DNA from: Betaproteobacteria bacterium | GTDB taxonomy: Bacteria > Pseudomonadota > Gammaproteobacteria > Burkholderiales > Usitatibacteraceae | DNA: 64,000 bases | NCBI GenBank assembly: GCA_016711875.1 | Contig: JADJSD010000011.1 | Location: 59,430 to 123,429, forward strand | Reading direction: 5' to 3' | Shown here: piece by piece, positions 26,810 to 36,653 of the stretch | Numbering within the stretch: the stretch's first letter is position 1 | Layout: each line of letters starts with the position of its first letter | The notes under the pieces: generated by a model | What the model saw: only the letters and a program-made list of their open reading frames with translations | The model's database searches: none | Told to the model about the DNA's origin: nothing | Translations under genes and position numbers: made by a program

Positions 26810-27904
26810 ATGCCGGCATTCGACCCGCAGCGCCCCCACAACGACCTGCCCCCCCTCCCGCCCAAAGCGGATGTGGAGACGCGCCCCCAGCTGAAAGCCT
26901 GCATCGAGGCGAGAGCGGCCCTGGCCGCGCTCGACCAGGCCTGCGTGCTCATTCCCAATCCCGCTGTGCTCATCAACACGATCCCGTTGCTGGAGGCCCG
27001 GGCGAGCAACGAGATCGAGAACATCGTCACCACGTCCGATGCGCTGTTCCGCCACGCCGAATCGGAGGACGCAGCCGACCCGGCGACGAAAGAGGCGCTT
27101 CGCTATCGAACGGCCCTTCGCCGGGGAGTCGAGGCGCTGGCGAAGCGGCCGGTCGGCACCGTCATCGCCGAGACGGTCTGCTCCACGATCAAGGGAGTCG
27201 ACATGAAGGTCCGGCGCGTGCCGGGGACGAAGCTCACCCACGGACTCACGGGCGAAATCGTCTACACGCCGCCGGTCGGCGAGGCCCTGCTTCGCAAGCA
27301 GCTCGCCAACTGGGAGCGCTTCGTGCACGAGGGCCGTGACATCGATCCGCTGATCCGAATGGCCGTCTCGCACTACCAGTTCGAGGCCATTCACCCCTTC
27401 ACGGACGGCAACGGGAGGACCGGGCGGATCCTGAACCAGTTGATCCTGGTCCAGCAGGGGCTTCTCTCGCTGCCCGTGCTGTACCTGTCGCGATACATCC
27501 TGGGGCGGCGCGCGGACTACTACGCCAGGCTCATCGGCGTGACGCGGGAGGGCGCCTGGGAATCGTGGGTCCTGTTCATGCTCGATGGCGTGACCGATAC
27601 CGCCCGATGGACCACAGCGAAGATCGATGCGATCCGCCAGCTGATGGGCCGGACGGCGGAAACCGTGAAGGCGGACCTGCCGAAGATCTACTCGCGCGAG
27701 CTCGTGGAGCTGACATTCGTCCAGCCCTACTGCCGCATCCAGAACGTGGTCGACGCCGGCCTCGCGAAGCGGCAAACCGCAGCGGAGTACCTCAAGGCGA
27801 TGGCCGAGCGGGGGGTGCTGCGGGAGGTGAAGGCGGGTCGGGAAAAGCTGTTCGTGAACCCGGCATTCCTTTCGCTGCTGACACGCGAGCCGCGCCGGGC
27901 CTGA
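26810..27904 (+). CDS. Fic family protein with winged-helix C terminus
   Basis: Probable AMP-transferase acting on a protein hydroxyl group. The 364-residue protein has the complete Fic motif HPFTDGNGRTGR at 195-206 (His195 is the catalytic base) and an inhibitory-helix motif SNEIEN (66-71, S/TxxxEG/N class), so it should be self-inhibited by its own N-terminal helix. Residues about 295-355 look like a winged helix (AGLAKRQTAAEYLKAMAERGVLRE), common in Fic proteins that bind their own promoter. ATG 26810 is preferred because GAGGAG (26795-26800) is 9 bases upstream; ATG 26801 would sit directly on that site. It is the first gene of the accessory region and the target is unknown. This gene is intact, unlike most that follow. 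Confidence 0.9.
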   Translation: MPAFDPQRPHNDLPPLPPKADVETRPQLKACIEARAALAALDQACVLIPNPAVLINTIPLLEARASNEIENIVTTSDALFRHAESEDAADPATKEALRYRTALRRGVEALAKRPVGTVIAETVCSTIKGVDMKVRRVPGTKLTHGLTGEIVYTPPVGEALLRKQLANWERFVHEGRDIDPLIRMAVSHYQFEAIHPFTDGNGRTGRILNQLILVQQGLLSLPVLYLSRYILGRRADYYARLIGVTREGAWESWVLFMLDGVTDTARWTTAKIDAIRQLMGRTAETVKADLPKIYSRELVELTFVQPYCRIQNVVDAGLAKRQTAAEYLKAMAERGVLREVKAGREKLFVNPAFLSLLTREPRRA

Positions 27905-27927
27905 GGCCAGCCGGGCCGCGGGGGCGG

Positions 27928-29562
27928 TTACGCCCCGTCCAAACGCCCGATCAACACCCCCATCGCCCGCTCAGAAGCCACGACAATCAGCTTCATCGTC
28001 GCCCGAGTCGCCCCCACGAAGAGCTTGCGGGTCTCGATCTCCCCTAGCGCCTCGAAGTCCACCTCCGTCAGCACCACATAAGGCGCACACCGCCCCTTGA
28101 ACCGGTACACGGAGTCGATCAGCACCTCCCCCTCCGTCACGACTGGCCGCCCCTCCCCGTCGTACGCCCCGGTGAAGCGCCTGAGCGAATGCGGCCCCAG
28201 CCGATCGAAGTCCTGCACCGTCAGCCCTCCCGCCCCGGAAGCACACCACCGCGATCATGTCCTTGCGAAAGCCGGCCTTGAGGGCGAGGTCGATGGCGGC
28301 GCGGGTCTGGTCCAGCAGGCCCCGGGCATCCGGGTAGGCAAGGAACTCCACCTCCGACCCGTCGATGGGCGATCCCGCCTCCACCGGCCGGTCCAGGGTG
28401 AGCAGGCGGTTCAGGTTCGCGAGGATGTCCCGCGGGCTGCGGTAGTTGGTGTCGGCGTGCAGCACCGTCCAGCCGGGCAGCGCCACGGGCGGGCGGGCGT
28501 AGAGGTTCTGCATCGGGTCCTCGAGCCACCAGGCGCGCGCGCCGGGCTTCATCAGCCGCAGGAGCACCGGCACCCACTCGCCCTCCATGTCCTGCCCCTC
28601 GTCCACGATCAGCTCGTCGAAGCGCCAGCCCTCGCCCGGATCGGCCGCCGCGAGGCCGCGGACAGCTCGGCGAACGCGCCCGGCTTCGTGAAGTCAATCA
28701 CCGTTCCCCGCGATCGCAGCAGCCGGTCGCCCAGCTGGTGGTACGTGCCGACCATCCCGCCTCCGGCACCACCCGCGCCATGTGGTCGGCGAGCGGGCGG
28801 TTGAAGCACACGTAGAGCGGACGGCGCCCGGCGGCCACGGCATCGCGGTAGACCGCGAGCGCGAGCTGGGTCTTGCCCGAGCCCGCCGTTCCCACCACCC
28901 GCAGGCGGAAGGGCGTGAAGTCCAGGCGCCGGCCCCACTCCGCGAGGCCGCCCGAAAGGCGCGTGTACAGGGTCTGGGCCTCGCCGACGGTGGCGCCGAT
29001 CTCGGGGACCAGCTGGATCTCGTTGGCGAGGAAGCGGCAGACCGTGTCGGCCAGGGGCGAGGGGGGCTCGTCGAGGGGGAGGATTTCCTGGATGACGGCC
29101 GCCAGCTTGTCCCGCCGGGTCGCATCGACGATGCGGTCGGGATCGATCCCGGCAGCTCTCAGGGAAGCCACCGTGTGATCGGGGCAGAAGAGGGCGACTC
29201 GACCTTCAGCGAGCGCCCCGATGCAGCTTCTCCGAACTTGGCCATCAGCTCGCCCGCGAGCGGATCATCTGGGGGCGACGAACTTGGTCTAGCGCGGGTG
29301 CTCCTTGGCCAAGCCGTCGGCGGTCTCGACCAAGGCGCCTGCCTTCTGCTCGATCAGCAGCAGCCGGCCGGAGGGAGCGATAACGGCGAAGTCCACCTCG
29401 CCGAAAATAGTGAAGCGGGACTTGATGCGCGTCCAATGAACACCGTGCAATATCCGGTATTCATCTGGAAGCTCGTGAGCAAGCAAATTTAACGTTTCGA
29501 TTTCCCGGACCGAACCGGGATGCGAAGCGAACGCCTGGGGAGAAGGGGATGAGCTTGGCCAT
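27928..29562 (-). pseudogene. NERD-nuclease/superfamily 1 helicase fusion, multiply frameshifted
   Basis: Pieces of one protein lie in consecutive minus-strand frames. The start MAKLIPFSP (29562) is followed, after a shift in a CCCC run near 29540, by a NERD nuclease-like domain (FGEVDFAVIAPSGRLLLIEQ plus K, 29390-29320). Then come VALFCPDHTV, a Walker A GTAGSGKTQLALAVY (near 28880), Walker B LIVDEGQDMEGEW (near 28600) and ADTNYRSPRDI. The C-terminal UvrD-like end is DSVYRFKGRCAPYVVLTEVDF and KLFVGATRATMKLIVV (27960-28120). At least five frame changes occur, yet all expected motifs survive. It would be about 540 residues if restored. It is convergent with fic. Either a decayed gene or one misread by indels. 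Confidence 0.75.
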
Positions 29563-29671
29563 CGAATCCCTGCCGTCCGGAGCATGCCGTTGCCTGGCGC
29601 TGGGGTATCACAGGCTCAAGGGATGATACTCAGGCTCATGCCCATGGCCCCGCCGCTGCCAGAATTGAGCC

Positions 29672-30662
29672 ATGAGCTACGACATCATCGGCGATATCCA
29701 CGGGCACGCAGAAGCCCTCGAGGCGCTTCTCCACAAGATGGGCTACCGGATGTCGCAGGGATGCTGGCGCCACCCGGATCGGCAAGCGATCTTCGTCGGC
29801 GACTTCATCGATCGAGGGCCGAAGCAGCTGCGCACGGTCGACATCGCCCGCCGCATGGTGGAGAGCGGTGCCGCCCTGGCGGTGATGGGAAACCACGAGT
29901 TCAACGCCATCGCCTGGCACACGCCGGATCCTGCGAATCCGGACGAATTCCTCCGTCCCCACAATAGCCCGAAGTGGGGCGACAAGAACTTCAAAGCAGC
30001 ACGCTGCCTTCCTTGCGGAGGTTGAGGGAAAGCCCGACCAGCACCAGGAAGTCATCGACTGGTTCATGACTCTTCCGTTGTGGCTGGACCTGCCCGGGTT
30101 GCGAGTCGTGCACGCCTGCTGGCACGCATCCCACATGGACTACCTTTCCGGTCACCTTCGCGAGGGCCGCTACCTCACACCGGAGATCCTTCCGCACCTT
30201 GCGACGGAGCCGGATGACCCCGATGAGAAGGATCGACCTGAGCCCAGCCCGTTCAAGGCCCTGAGGCGATCGCCAAGGGGATCGAAGTGCCGCTGCCCGC
30301 TCCGCACTTCTTCCTCGACAAGGACGGCCCACAAACGCCATCGAGTCCGCGTCCGTTGGTGGGATTCAGACGCCGCTGATTTCCGATCTGCCGCCATGCT
30401 GTCGGACAAGGACCGCGAGTCCCTTCCCCGCGATCCGATCCCGGCCCACGCGCGCATCCCGCTCGACCCCAAGCCGACCTTTTTCGGCCACTACTGGTTT
30501 CGCGGCACGCCAGCGCCGTTGACGCCCCACGCGGCCTGCCTCGACTACAGCATCGCCAAGGGCGGGGCGCTCGTGGCCTACCGGTGGAGCGGCGAGCCGG
30601 TTCTGGATGCCAACGCCTTCGTGCACGTCGGCAATGCCGATGAAGCTGAGGCGGTTCGATGA
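29672..30662 (+). pseudogene. Calcineurin-like metallophosphoesterase, frameshifted
   Basis: Phosphoesterase of the PP1-like bacterial group; about 330 residues if restored. Metal-ligand motifs are intact: DIIGDIHGH (residues 4-12), VGDFIDRGP (about 46-54) and VMGNHEFNA. After a frame change near 29995 (AAAG where AAG is expected), VHACWHASHMDYL continues the fold in another frame. Two more compensating shifts lie near 30265 and 30335 (CCC). The end FFGHYWFRG...LDYSIAKGG..VAYRWSGE is a normal C terminus. Its stop overlaps the ATG of the next gene (ATGA, 30659-30662), so it is the first cistron of an operon with the AddB/AddA-like pair. The substrate may be protein, nucleotide or nucleic acid. 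Confidence 0.82.
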
Positions 30663-33339
30663 CCTTCGAAGGCCAAGTCATCCACTTCGGCCTTGCGCTC
30701 GACGGCCAGCGCGGCTGGCGGCCGACCAACAGCCTGGGGGTTTCGTACGTAGGCCCACTCGGCTTCATGTCTCTCCTTGAGGCCCAGCTGGGAATCGTCC
30801 ATCCGCGGGTCGCGAACGTCGAGCGCGTCGCCCAGATGGCGGCCGGCCTCCGCGATGCCGCCAACGGCCAGCGTTTCTACGAACGTAGCCTTGCCGTCGA
30901 CGAGATCGGCACCGCAAGCACGCTCCTCCGCTGGCGGGATACTTGGAACGAGGCCGGATGGCGGGGCGAGTCCCCTGCCGGAAAGAGCCGCATCGCCGAT
31001 ATGGCGGCGGTCGAGCAGCTGGCCCGCGGACGGGTGGCACCCGGCATCGGGGAGCGTCTCGCGGAGATCGAAGCCGCGCTCGATGACCGCGATCCGCGCA
31101 TCAAGACGGTGCTGCTCTACGACTGCCCCGAGGAGCACACGGCCCTGTGGCGCCGCGTGCTTGCAAAGCTGCCGATGTCGGTGGTCGATGAGCCCAAGCC
31201 TGCAGCCGCCGGAGGCACATTCCTCCGCGCGCTGCAGGATGTGCTGGTTTCCTCCGCCGGCGGGGGCAAGCCCAAGCGCCTTGTGTGGAAAGATGACGGA
31301 AGCGTGCGCGTGGTCCGTGGGGAAACGACGCTCGCCGCATCGGCATGGCTTGCTGCAGAGCTGAGGCAGGCCGGTGATGACATCCTCATCGTCGTGGAGC
31401 AGGAAGGCGGCATCGCGGACGCCACCCTCGCCTCCACGGACCTCGCGCAGGAAGGTGTGTCGCCGTCTTCCCCGGCCCGCCCGGCGCTCCAGGTCCTGCC
31501 CCTCGCGCTTCGCCTCCTGTGGCAGCCGCTGGATTTCGCCGCGCTTCTCGCCTTCCTCACGCTGCCGGACGGCCCCATTCCGGGCTTCGCGCGCCGCCGT
31601 CTCGCCGCTCGGGTTGCTTCCTCCCCCGGCACCGGCGGCGAAGAGTGGATTCAGTGCATCGAGAGAATCCTCGAAGTGAAAGAGGACGCCGAGGGCAAGG
31701 CGAAGCTGCGCGCGGAAATTGCCTACTGGATCGAATCCGCGAGCCACGACCCCAACAAGGGCGCGCCCATTTCCGTGGTCATCGAGCGGGCGACGCGGGT
31801 TGCCGAATTCTTCCGCTTCCGCGCGCAGGACGAAGACGCGGCAGTAGCCGAGGCCGCCTCGGGCGCCCTCACGCAGGCCTCTGCCCTCGCGAACGCGCTT
31901 CGCATCTTCCAGTCGCAAGGCCGGGCGATGGTGAGCGCGGCGGAGCTCGATCGCCTCGTGTCGCAGGCCACCGGCTCTGGCGACCGCAATCCGGACCGCG
32001 GCGCGCAGGCCGGCTCTCGCTGTGTGATCTCCGATCCCGGGCGGCGCTCGAAGTCTTCGACGACGTGATCTGGTGGCAACTCGGGAGCATCCCCATCCCC
32101 GGCACAGATCCGTGGTCGGCCAAGGAAGCGGACGAGCTGAAGGCTGGCGGCGCGGACCTCCTCGGCGCCGAAGTGCGGCTGGCCTCGCAGGCCTGTAGCT
32201 GGCTCGTCCCCGTCCTGCAAGCGAGGAAGCGCATCACGCTGATGCTTCCCCGCGCCGGAGCGGAACTGCATCCCCTGTGGATCCAGTTGAACGCGCTCAT
32301 CGAGAACGCTCCCATCCGGGAGATCGAATCCGTGCTGACGGAGCCGGCGGCCAAGGGAAGGACGGCTGCAGTCCCCTTCAAGCCGCGCCGCGAGCGCCGG
32401 CGCTGGTGGTTCCTGCCCAAGGGCACGAAGATCCCGGGGCCGGAACATGAGTCCTTCAGCAGCCTCGAGCAGCTGATCTTTGACCCGAACCGCTGGGTGC
32501 TGGGCTACGCGGCGCGCATCCGCCCCTCCTCGCTGCTCGAGCTTCCCGGTGAGAGCCAACTTCTCGGCCAGCTTGCGCACCGGGTGGTGGAACGCCTCTA
32601 CCTCACGCCCGGTTCGCTCGATTGGGATGAAGGGAAAGTCGCCGCGTGGGTCGACGCGTGCCTCGACGACGTGGTGGCCGAAGAGGGCGCGATCCTCCTC
32701 ATGCCCGGCCGCCGAAGCGACCTCGAAGCATTGCGCCAGCGCCTGCGAAAGGCGGTCGTCGATCTTCACGCGCGGCTTCGCAGGACGGGCGCAGTACGCG
32801 TGGTGCCGGAGAAGCACCTGGAAGGGGGACACCGCCTCGGCAAGCTCAAGGGCTTCATCGACCTGCACGTAGAGCACGAGGCCGGCCCGACCAGCGTCGT
32901 GGACATGAAATGGGGCAAAAGCGCGTATGCCAAGAAGGTGGTCGAGAAGAAGCACATCCAGCTGGCCATCTACGGCAAGCTCGTGGAGATCGAGACCGGG
33001 CGCTGGCCCGCGGTGGCGTACTACATCCTGCGTGATCGGGACTTGCTAACCCGCGACGACGAGCTCTTCGCCGGGCAACGGGGTGCAGCCACGGCCGGGG
33101 ATACGTCAGAGCTCTGGGAGCAAGTGGTGGACGCGTGGCGCTGGCGCCGGACTCAGCTGGATGCCGGCGCCATCGAGGTGGTGCGTGAAGACCTCGAGCC
33201 CGACGATGGCGTGAAAGGCCCGCCCCTCGGCCTTGCCATTGAGCCGCTCTACCAAGCCTACAACCGGTACCGCTTTCTCGACGGATGGGGGCGGGCGAAT
33301 GAGCGCGAAGATCCGCTTCATCAGCGCCGGCGCGGGTAG
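30659..33339 (+). pseudogene. AddB-like PD-(D/E)XK nuclease, one frameshift
   Basis: About 893 residues in two frames: 30659 to about 32010, then about 32010 to 33339 (LSLCDLRSRAALEVFDDVIWWQL). The N-terminal part is a degenerate helicase-like scaffold without a clear Walker A. The C-terminal part (32500-33050) is a RecB-type nuclease: SLLELPGESQLLGQLAHRVVERL gives the conserved LG..H, and GFIDLHVEHEAGPTSVVDMKWG carries the D...D-x-K metal site. KHIQLAIYGKLVE is the QLxxY motif. This is the layout of AddB/RexB, which pairs with a UvrD-type AddA, encoded next with a 41-bp overlap. The four-cysteine Fe-S motif of true AddB is not apparent, so it is a relative and not the housekeeping AddB. Confidence 0.78.
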
Positions 33340-36300
33340 TGGCAAGACGCACCGCCTCACGCAGATCCTGGGCGAGGAGCTGGCTTCGAACCGGGCGCGC
33401 CCTCGCGGGGTGATCGCCACCACGTTCACCCGCAAGGCGGCCGCGGAGCTGCGGGAGCGCGTTCGCGCCCACCTGATCGGCGAAGGGTCCGTTGCGCGTG
33501 CCCACGAGATGGGACAGGCGCGCATCGGCACGGTGAATGCGGTTTGCGGCGAGCTGCTCGAGCGCTTCGCCTTCGAAGCCGGCATGCCCACGGAACTGCG
33601 CGTGCTGGAGGACGATAGCGCCAAGGGCGCACCTCGCACGGGCGATGGATGCAGCGCTCGAGGGACCGCGCCTCTAGAGCTACTGTCCCTCGCAGGTCGG
33701 CTGGGTTTGGCCGACAAGTCCTTCGGCAGCGACGAGATTCCGTGGCGCTCAGACCTCCGCTCACTTGTTGCGCAGGCTCGCTCCAATGGAATCGATCAAG
33801 CCGCGCTGAGGACCTTTGGGGACAAGAACGCCGACAGCCTTCTGGCCCACTTCGGAAAGCCTACCAAGGAAGATCTCGACGCCAAGCTGGCCGTGGCGTT
33901 GCCTGCCGCCATTCAGGAACTGGTCAAGGCGCAGTCGGGACGAAAGAACACGGGCGACTACCTCGCCCTCCTGCTGAAGGCCGAGCGCGACCACCTCAGC
34001 CGCGACCTGGCCTGGTCCGTGTGGGCCAAGCTCGCCGACGAGGACACTGGGCCCGAAAAGGCACTCTTCGCCCACGCCGAGGCCGTGCAGGCCGCCGCCA
34101 GCGCCATTGCGCAGCACCCGCGTCTGCACCGGGACATCCGCCGCTACCTCCAGTTGATGTTCGAGCTGGCCGCGGACACGCTCGCCACCTACGCCGCCAT
34201 CAAGAAGGAAATCGGCGGCATCGACTTCGTGGACCAGGAACAGCAGCTCCTCCAGGTGTTGGACCTGCCTTCGGTCAAGGAGGTGATCGAGGAAGAACTG
34301 GACCTGCTGATGGTGGACGAGTTTCAGGACACGAGCCCCATCCAGCTTGCCCTCTTCACGCGCCTGGCCGAGTGCGCCCGCCATGTGGTGTGGGTGGGCG
34401 ACGTGAAGCAGGCGATCTACGGCTTCCGTGGCAGCGATTCGGAGCTTATGTCGGCCGTGATCGACTCGCTGCCGAAGGCCGGCGTGGTTCCGGAGGTGCT
34501 GTCTCGTTCGTGGCGCTCGCGGCCTTCGCTCGTCCAATTCGTGAACGCCGTGTTCGGGGACACGTTCCCCGGCCTCGACCGCAAGCTCGTGGAACTGGAG
34601 CCCCAGCGCAAGGACTACGAAGGCGCGCCCGCCGTCATCGACTGGCTGGTCGAGGGAAAGAACCAGGAACTACAAGTGACGGGAATCGCCGCCGGCGTGG
34701 CTGAACTGGTGGCCGAGGGCACGCTCGTCTGCGACAAAGGTTCGGATACGCCGCGGCCCGCACGATACGCGGACATCGCCGTGCTGGCGCGAAGCAACGC
34801 CACGGTGCTTTCCATCGCGGCCGCCTTGACCGAACGTGGCGTGCCCTGCTCCACCTCCCAGCCGGGCCTGTGCGGGAAGGCGGAGGTCGTGCTGGCCCTC
34901 GCATGCCTCCGGCGCCTGGTGGACGAGTACGACACGCTTGCTACGGCCGAGATCGTCTCACTGGCGGATTGTGCGGAACCGGAAGCCTGGATCACCGAGC
35001 GACTCGCGTGGCTGGAGAAGGGTCTGCCTCCCCACGAATGGAAGGTGGTCGCCCAGGAGGGGATTCGCCGTCCACCCGATCCTCGCCACGCTCGCAGCGC
35101 TGCGCGGGCAAGTCAGCGTTCTCTCCCCGAGGGAGGCTGTGGAGGCGGTGATTGCCCAGTGCGGTCTCGCCACGCGGGTGTTGCAGTGGCAGCAGGACGA
35201 AGGCCACGCGCGCCTGCGCCTTGCGAACCTGGACCGCCTGCTGGAGCTGGCATCGGAATATGAAGGCGAGATGCGGACGGGCCACGGCCCTGCCACCCTC
35301 TCCGGCTTCGTCCTCTGGCTCGGAGAGCTCGGCGAGTACGAACAGGACGAATTGCCCGAGCCCTCCATCGACGCGGTGCGGGTGATGACGCACCACGCCG
35401 CCAAGGGGCTGGAGTGGCCGATCGTCGTTGCCTGGGACCTCGCCAAGGACATCCGCGAACGGCTCTGGTCCGTTCAGGCCGAGTCGACGGGGCCGATCGA
35501 CGTGGCCAACCCGCTCGACGGCCGGTTCATCCACTACTGGCCGTGGCCGTTTGGTGCCCGCAAAAAGGTGGAGGTGGCGGACCGCATCGCGGCGTCTCCG
35601 AAGGGCCTTGCCTCACGAAAGGCCGCGGAGGACGAGGACCGTCGATTGCTCTATGTGAGCTTCACTCGGGCAAGGGATGTGCTCGTGCTGGCAAGGACAG
35701 GTAAGAAGCCGGTGGGCGAATGGATGGAGACCGTGGGGCTCAGCAAGTGGCTTGAGCATGCTTCGGGCGATAACCTCGCCTTGGGCAATGGGCTCAGTGT
35801 GTCGTTCCGGCAATCTGTTCTCGGCGAGGGCGCCGGCCCGCTGCTTGGACAGATCGGGGCAGCAAGGGACCTCGTCTGGTTTGAGGGGGCCAGTACGCGA
35901 ACGCAGAAACTTCCGCTTCGGGTCAGCCCATCCTCCGCGAAGGCCGTCGATGCGGTGATCGTGGAGACAGTCGAGATCGGCGAAGCCATGAACACAGCCA
36001 AGGTTAAGGACCGCGCCAGGTTGGGTGATGCCGTCCATGCGTGCTTGGCGGCGCACGTAAATTCGAAGTCGGGTGGAATCAACCTCGAAAGCGTAACGAC
36101 CACCCTGAAGCAGCTCGGACTCGAGGAATCAGTCGAGGCTCGCCAGCTGCACCGGCAGGTTATTGCAGTTGGGAAATGGGTCCGTGAGTCTTGGAAAGGT
36201 GCGGATTGCTTGGTAGAGACCCCGGTCCAAGAAGTCACGGGCGATGGCCAGATAGTAGGAGGCCGAATGGACCTTGTGATTCACGCGGCCGATGGTTGGG

Positions 36301-36482
36301 TGCTGATGGACCACAAGTCGACGTTGGCGACAAAGGGCATTGCGGAAGGCAACCTTGCCGGATACGGGGGACAGCTTGCGGCCTACAGCGAGGCGTTGGT
36401 TCGGGCGACAGGGAAGCCATTGCAGTCAGCCTGGATCGTCATGCCAGTAGCTGGCAAGGCCGTTCGTATCATGGCCGGCTAG
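33299..36482 (+). pseudogene. AddA-like UvrD helicase with C-terminal nuclease, frameshifted
   Basis: About 1060 residues. Start ATG 33299 (MSAKIRFISAGAGSGKTHRL, Walker A near residues 9-17). SF1A motifs in order: TTFTRKAAAELRERV, MVDEFQDTSPIQLALF (Walker B), VWVGDVKQAIYGFRGSD, then after a shift near 35060 (one extra base in a GGGG run) VMTHHAAKGLEWPIVVAWDL and LLYVSFTRARDVLVLA. The C terminus (about 36240-36330) holds the nuclease residues in GGRMDLVIHAADGWVLMDHKS. Two compensating shifts near 33625 and 33668 scramble a short stretch only. With the preceding AddB-like protein it probably forms a heterodimeric helicase-nuclease that resects or degrades DNA ends. Confidence 0.82.
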
Positions 36483-36605
36483 CGCGGTCTCGTCGTGGGC
36501 TACATTCGTAGCCAGGTCATTGAGGTTCCGCTCGCGTCGAGAGCCTATAGAAATGAGTCAGGTACCGGCCCTTGGAGATTGCCGGTGTTCGTGAGTAGCG
36601 AGATT

Positions 36606-36632
36606 TTCAACTGCCGATAGCAGTGAGTTGAA
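36606..36632. promoter_or_regulatory. Inverted repeat upstream of the SNF2 gene
   Basis: TTCAACT (36606-36612) and AGTTGAA (36626-36632) form a perfect 7-bp inverted repeat with an inner ACTGC/GCAGT. It lies 22 bases before the SNF2 start, in the 171-base gap that separates the two co-directional gene groups. It could be an operator or simply a hairpin; no clear promoter hexamers were seen. Confidence 0.35.
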
Positions 36633-36653
36633 CACTACAAGAATCAACGACCC

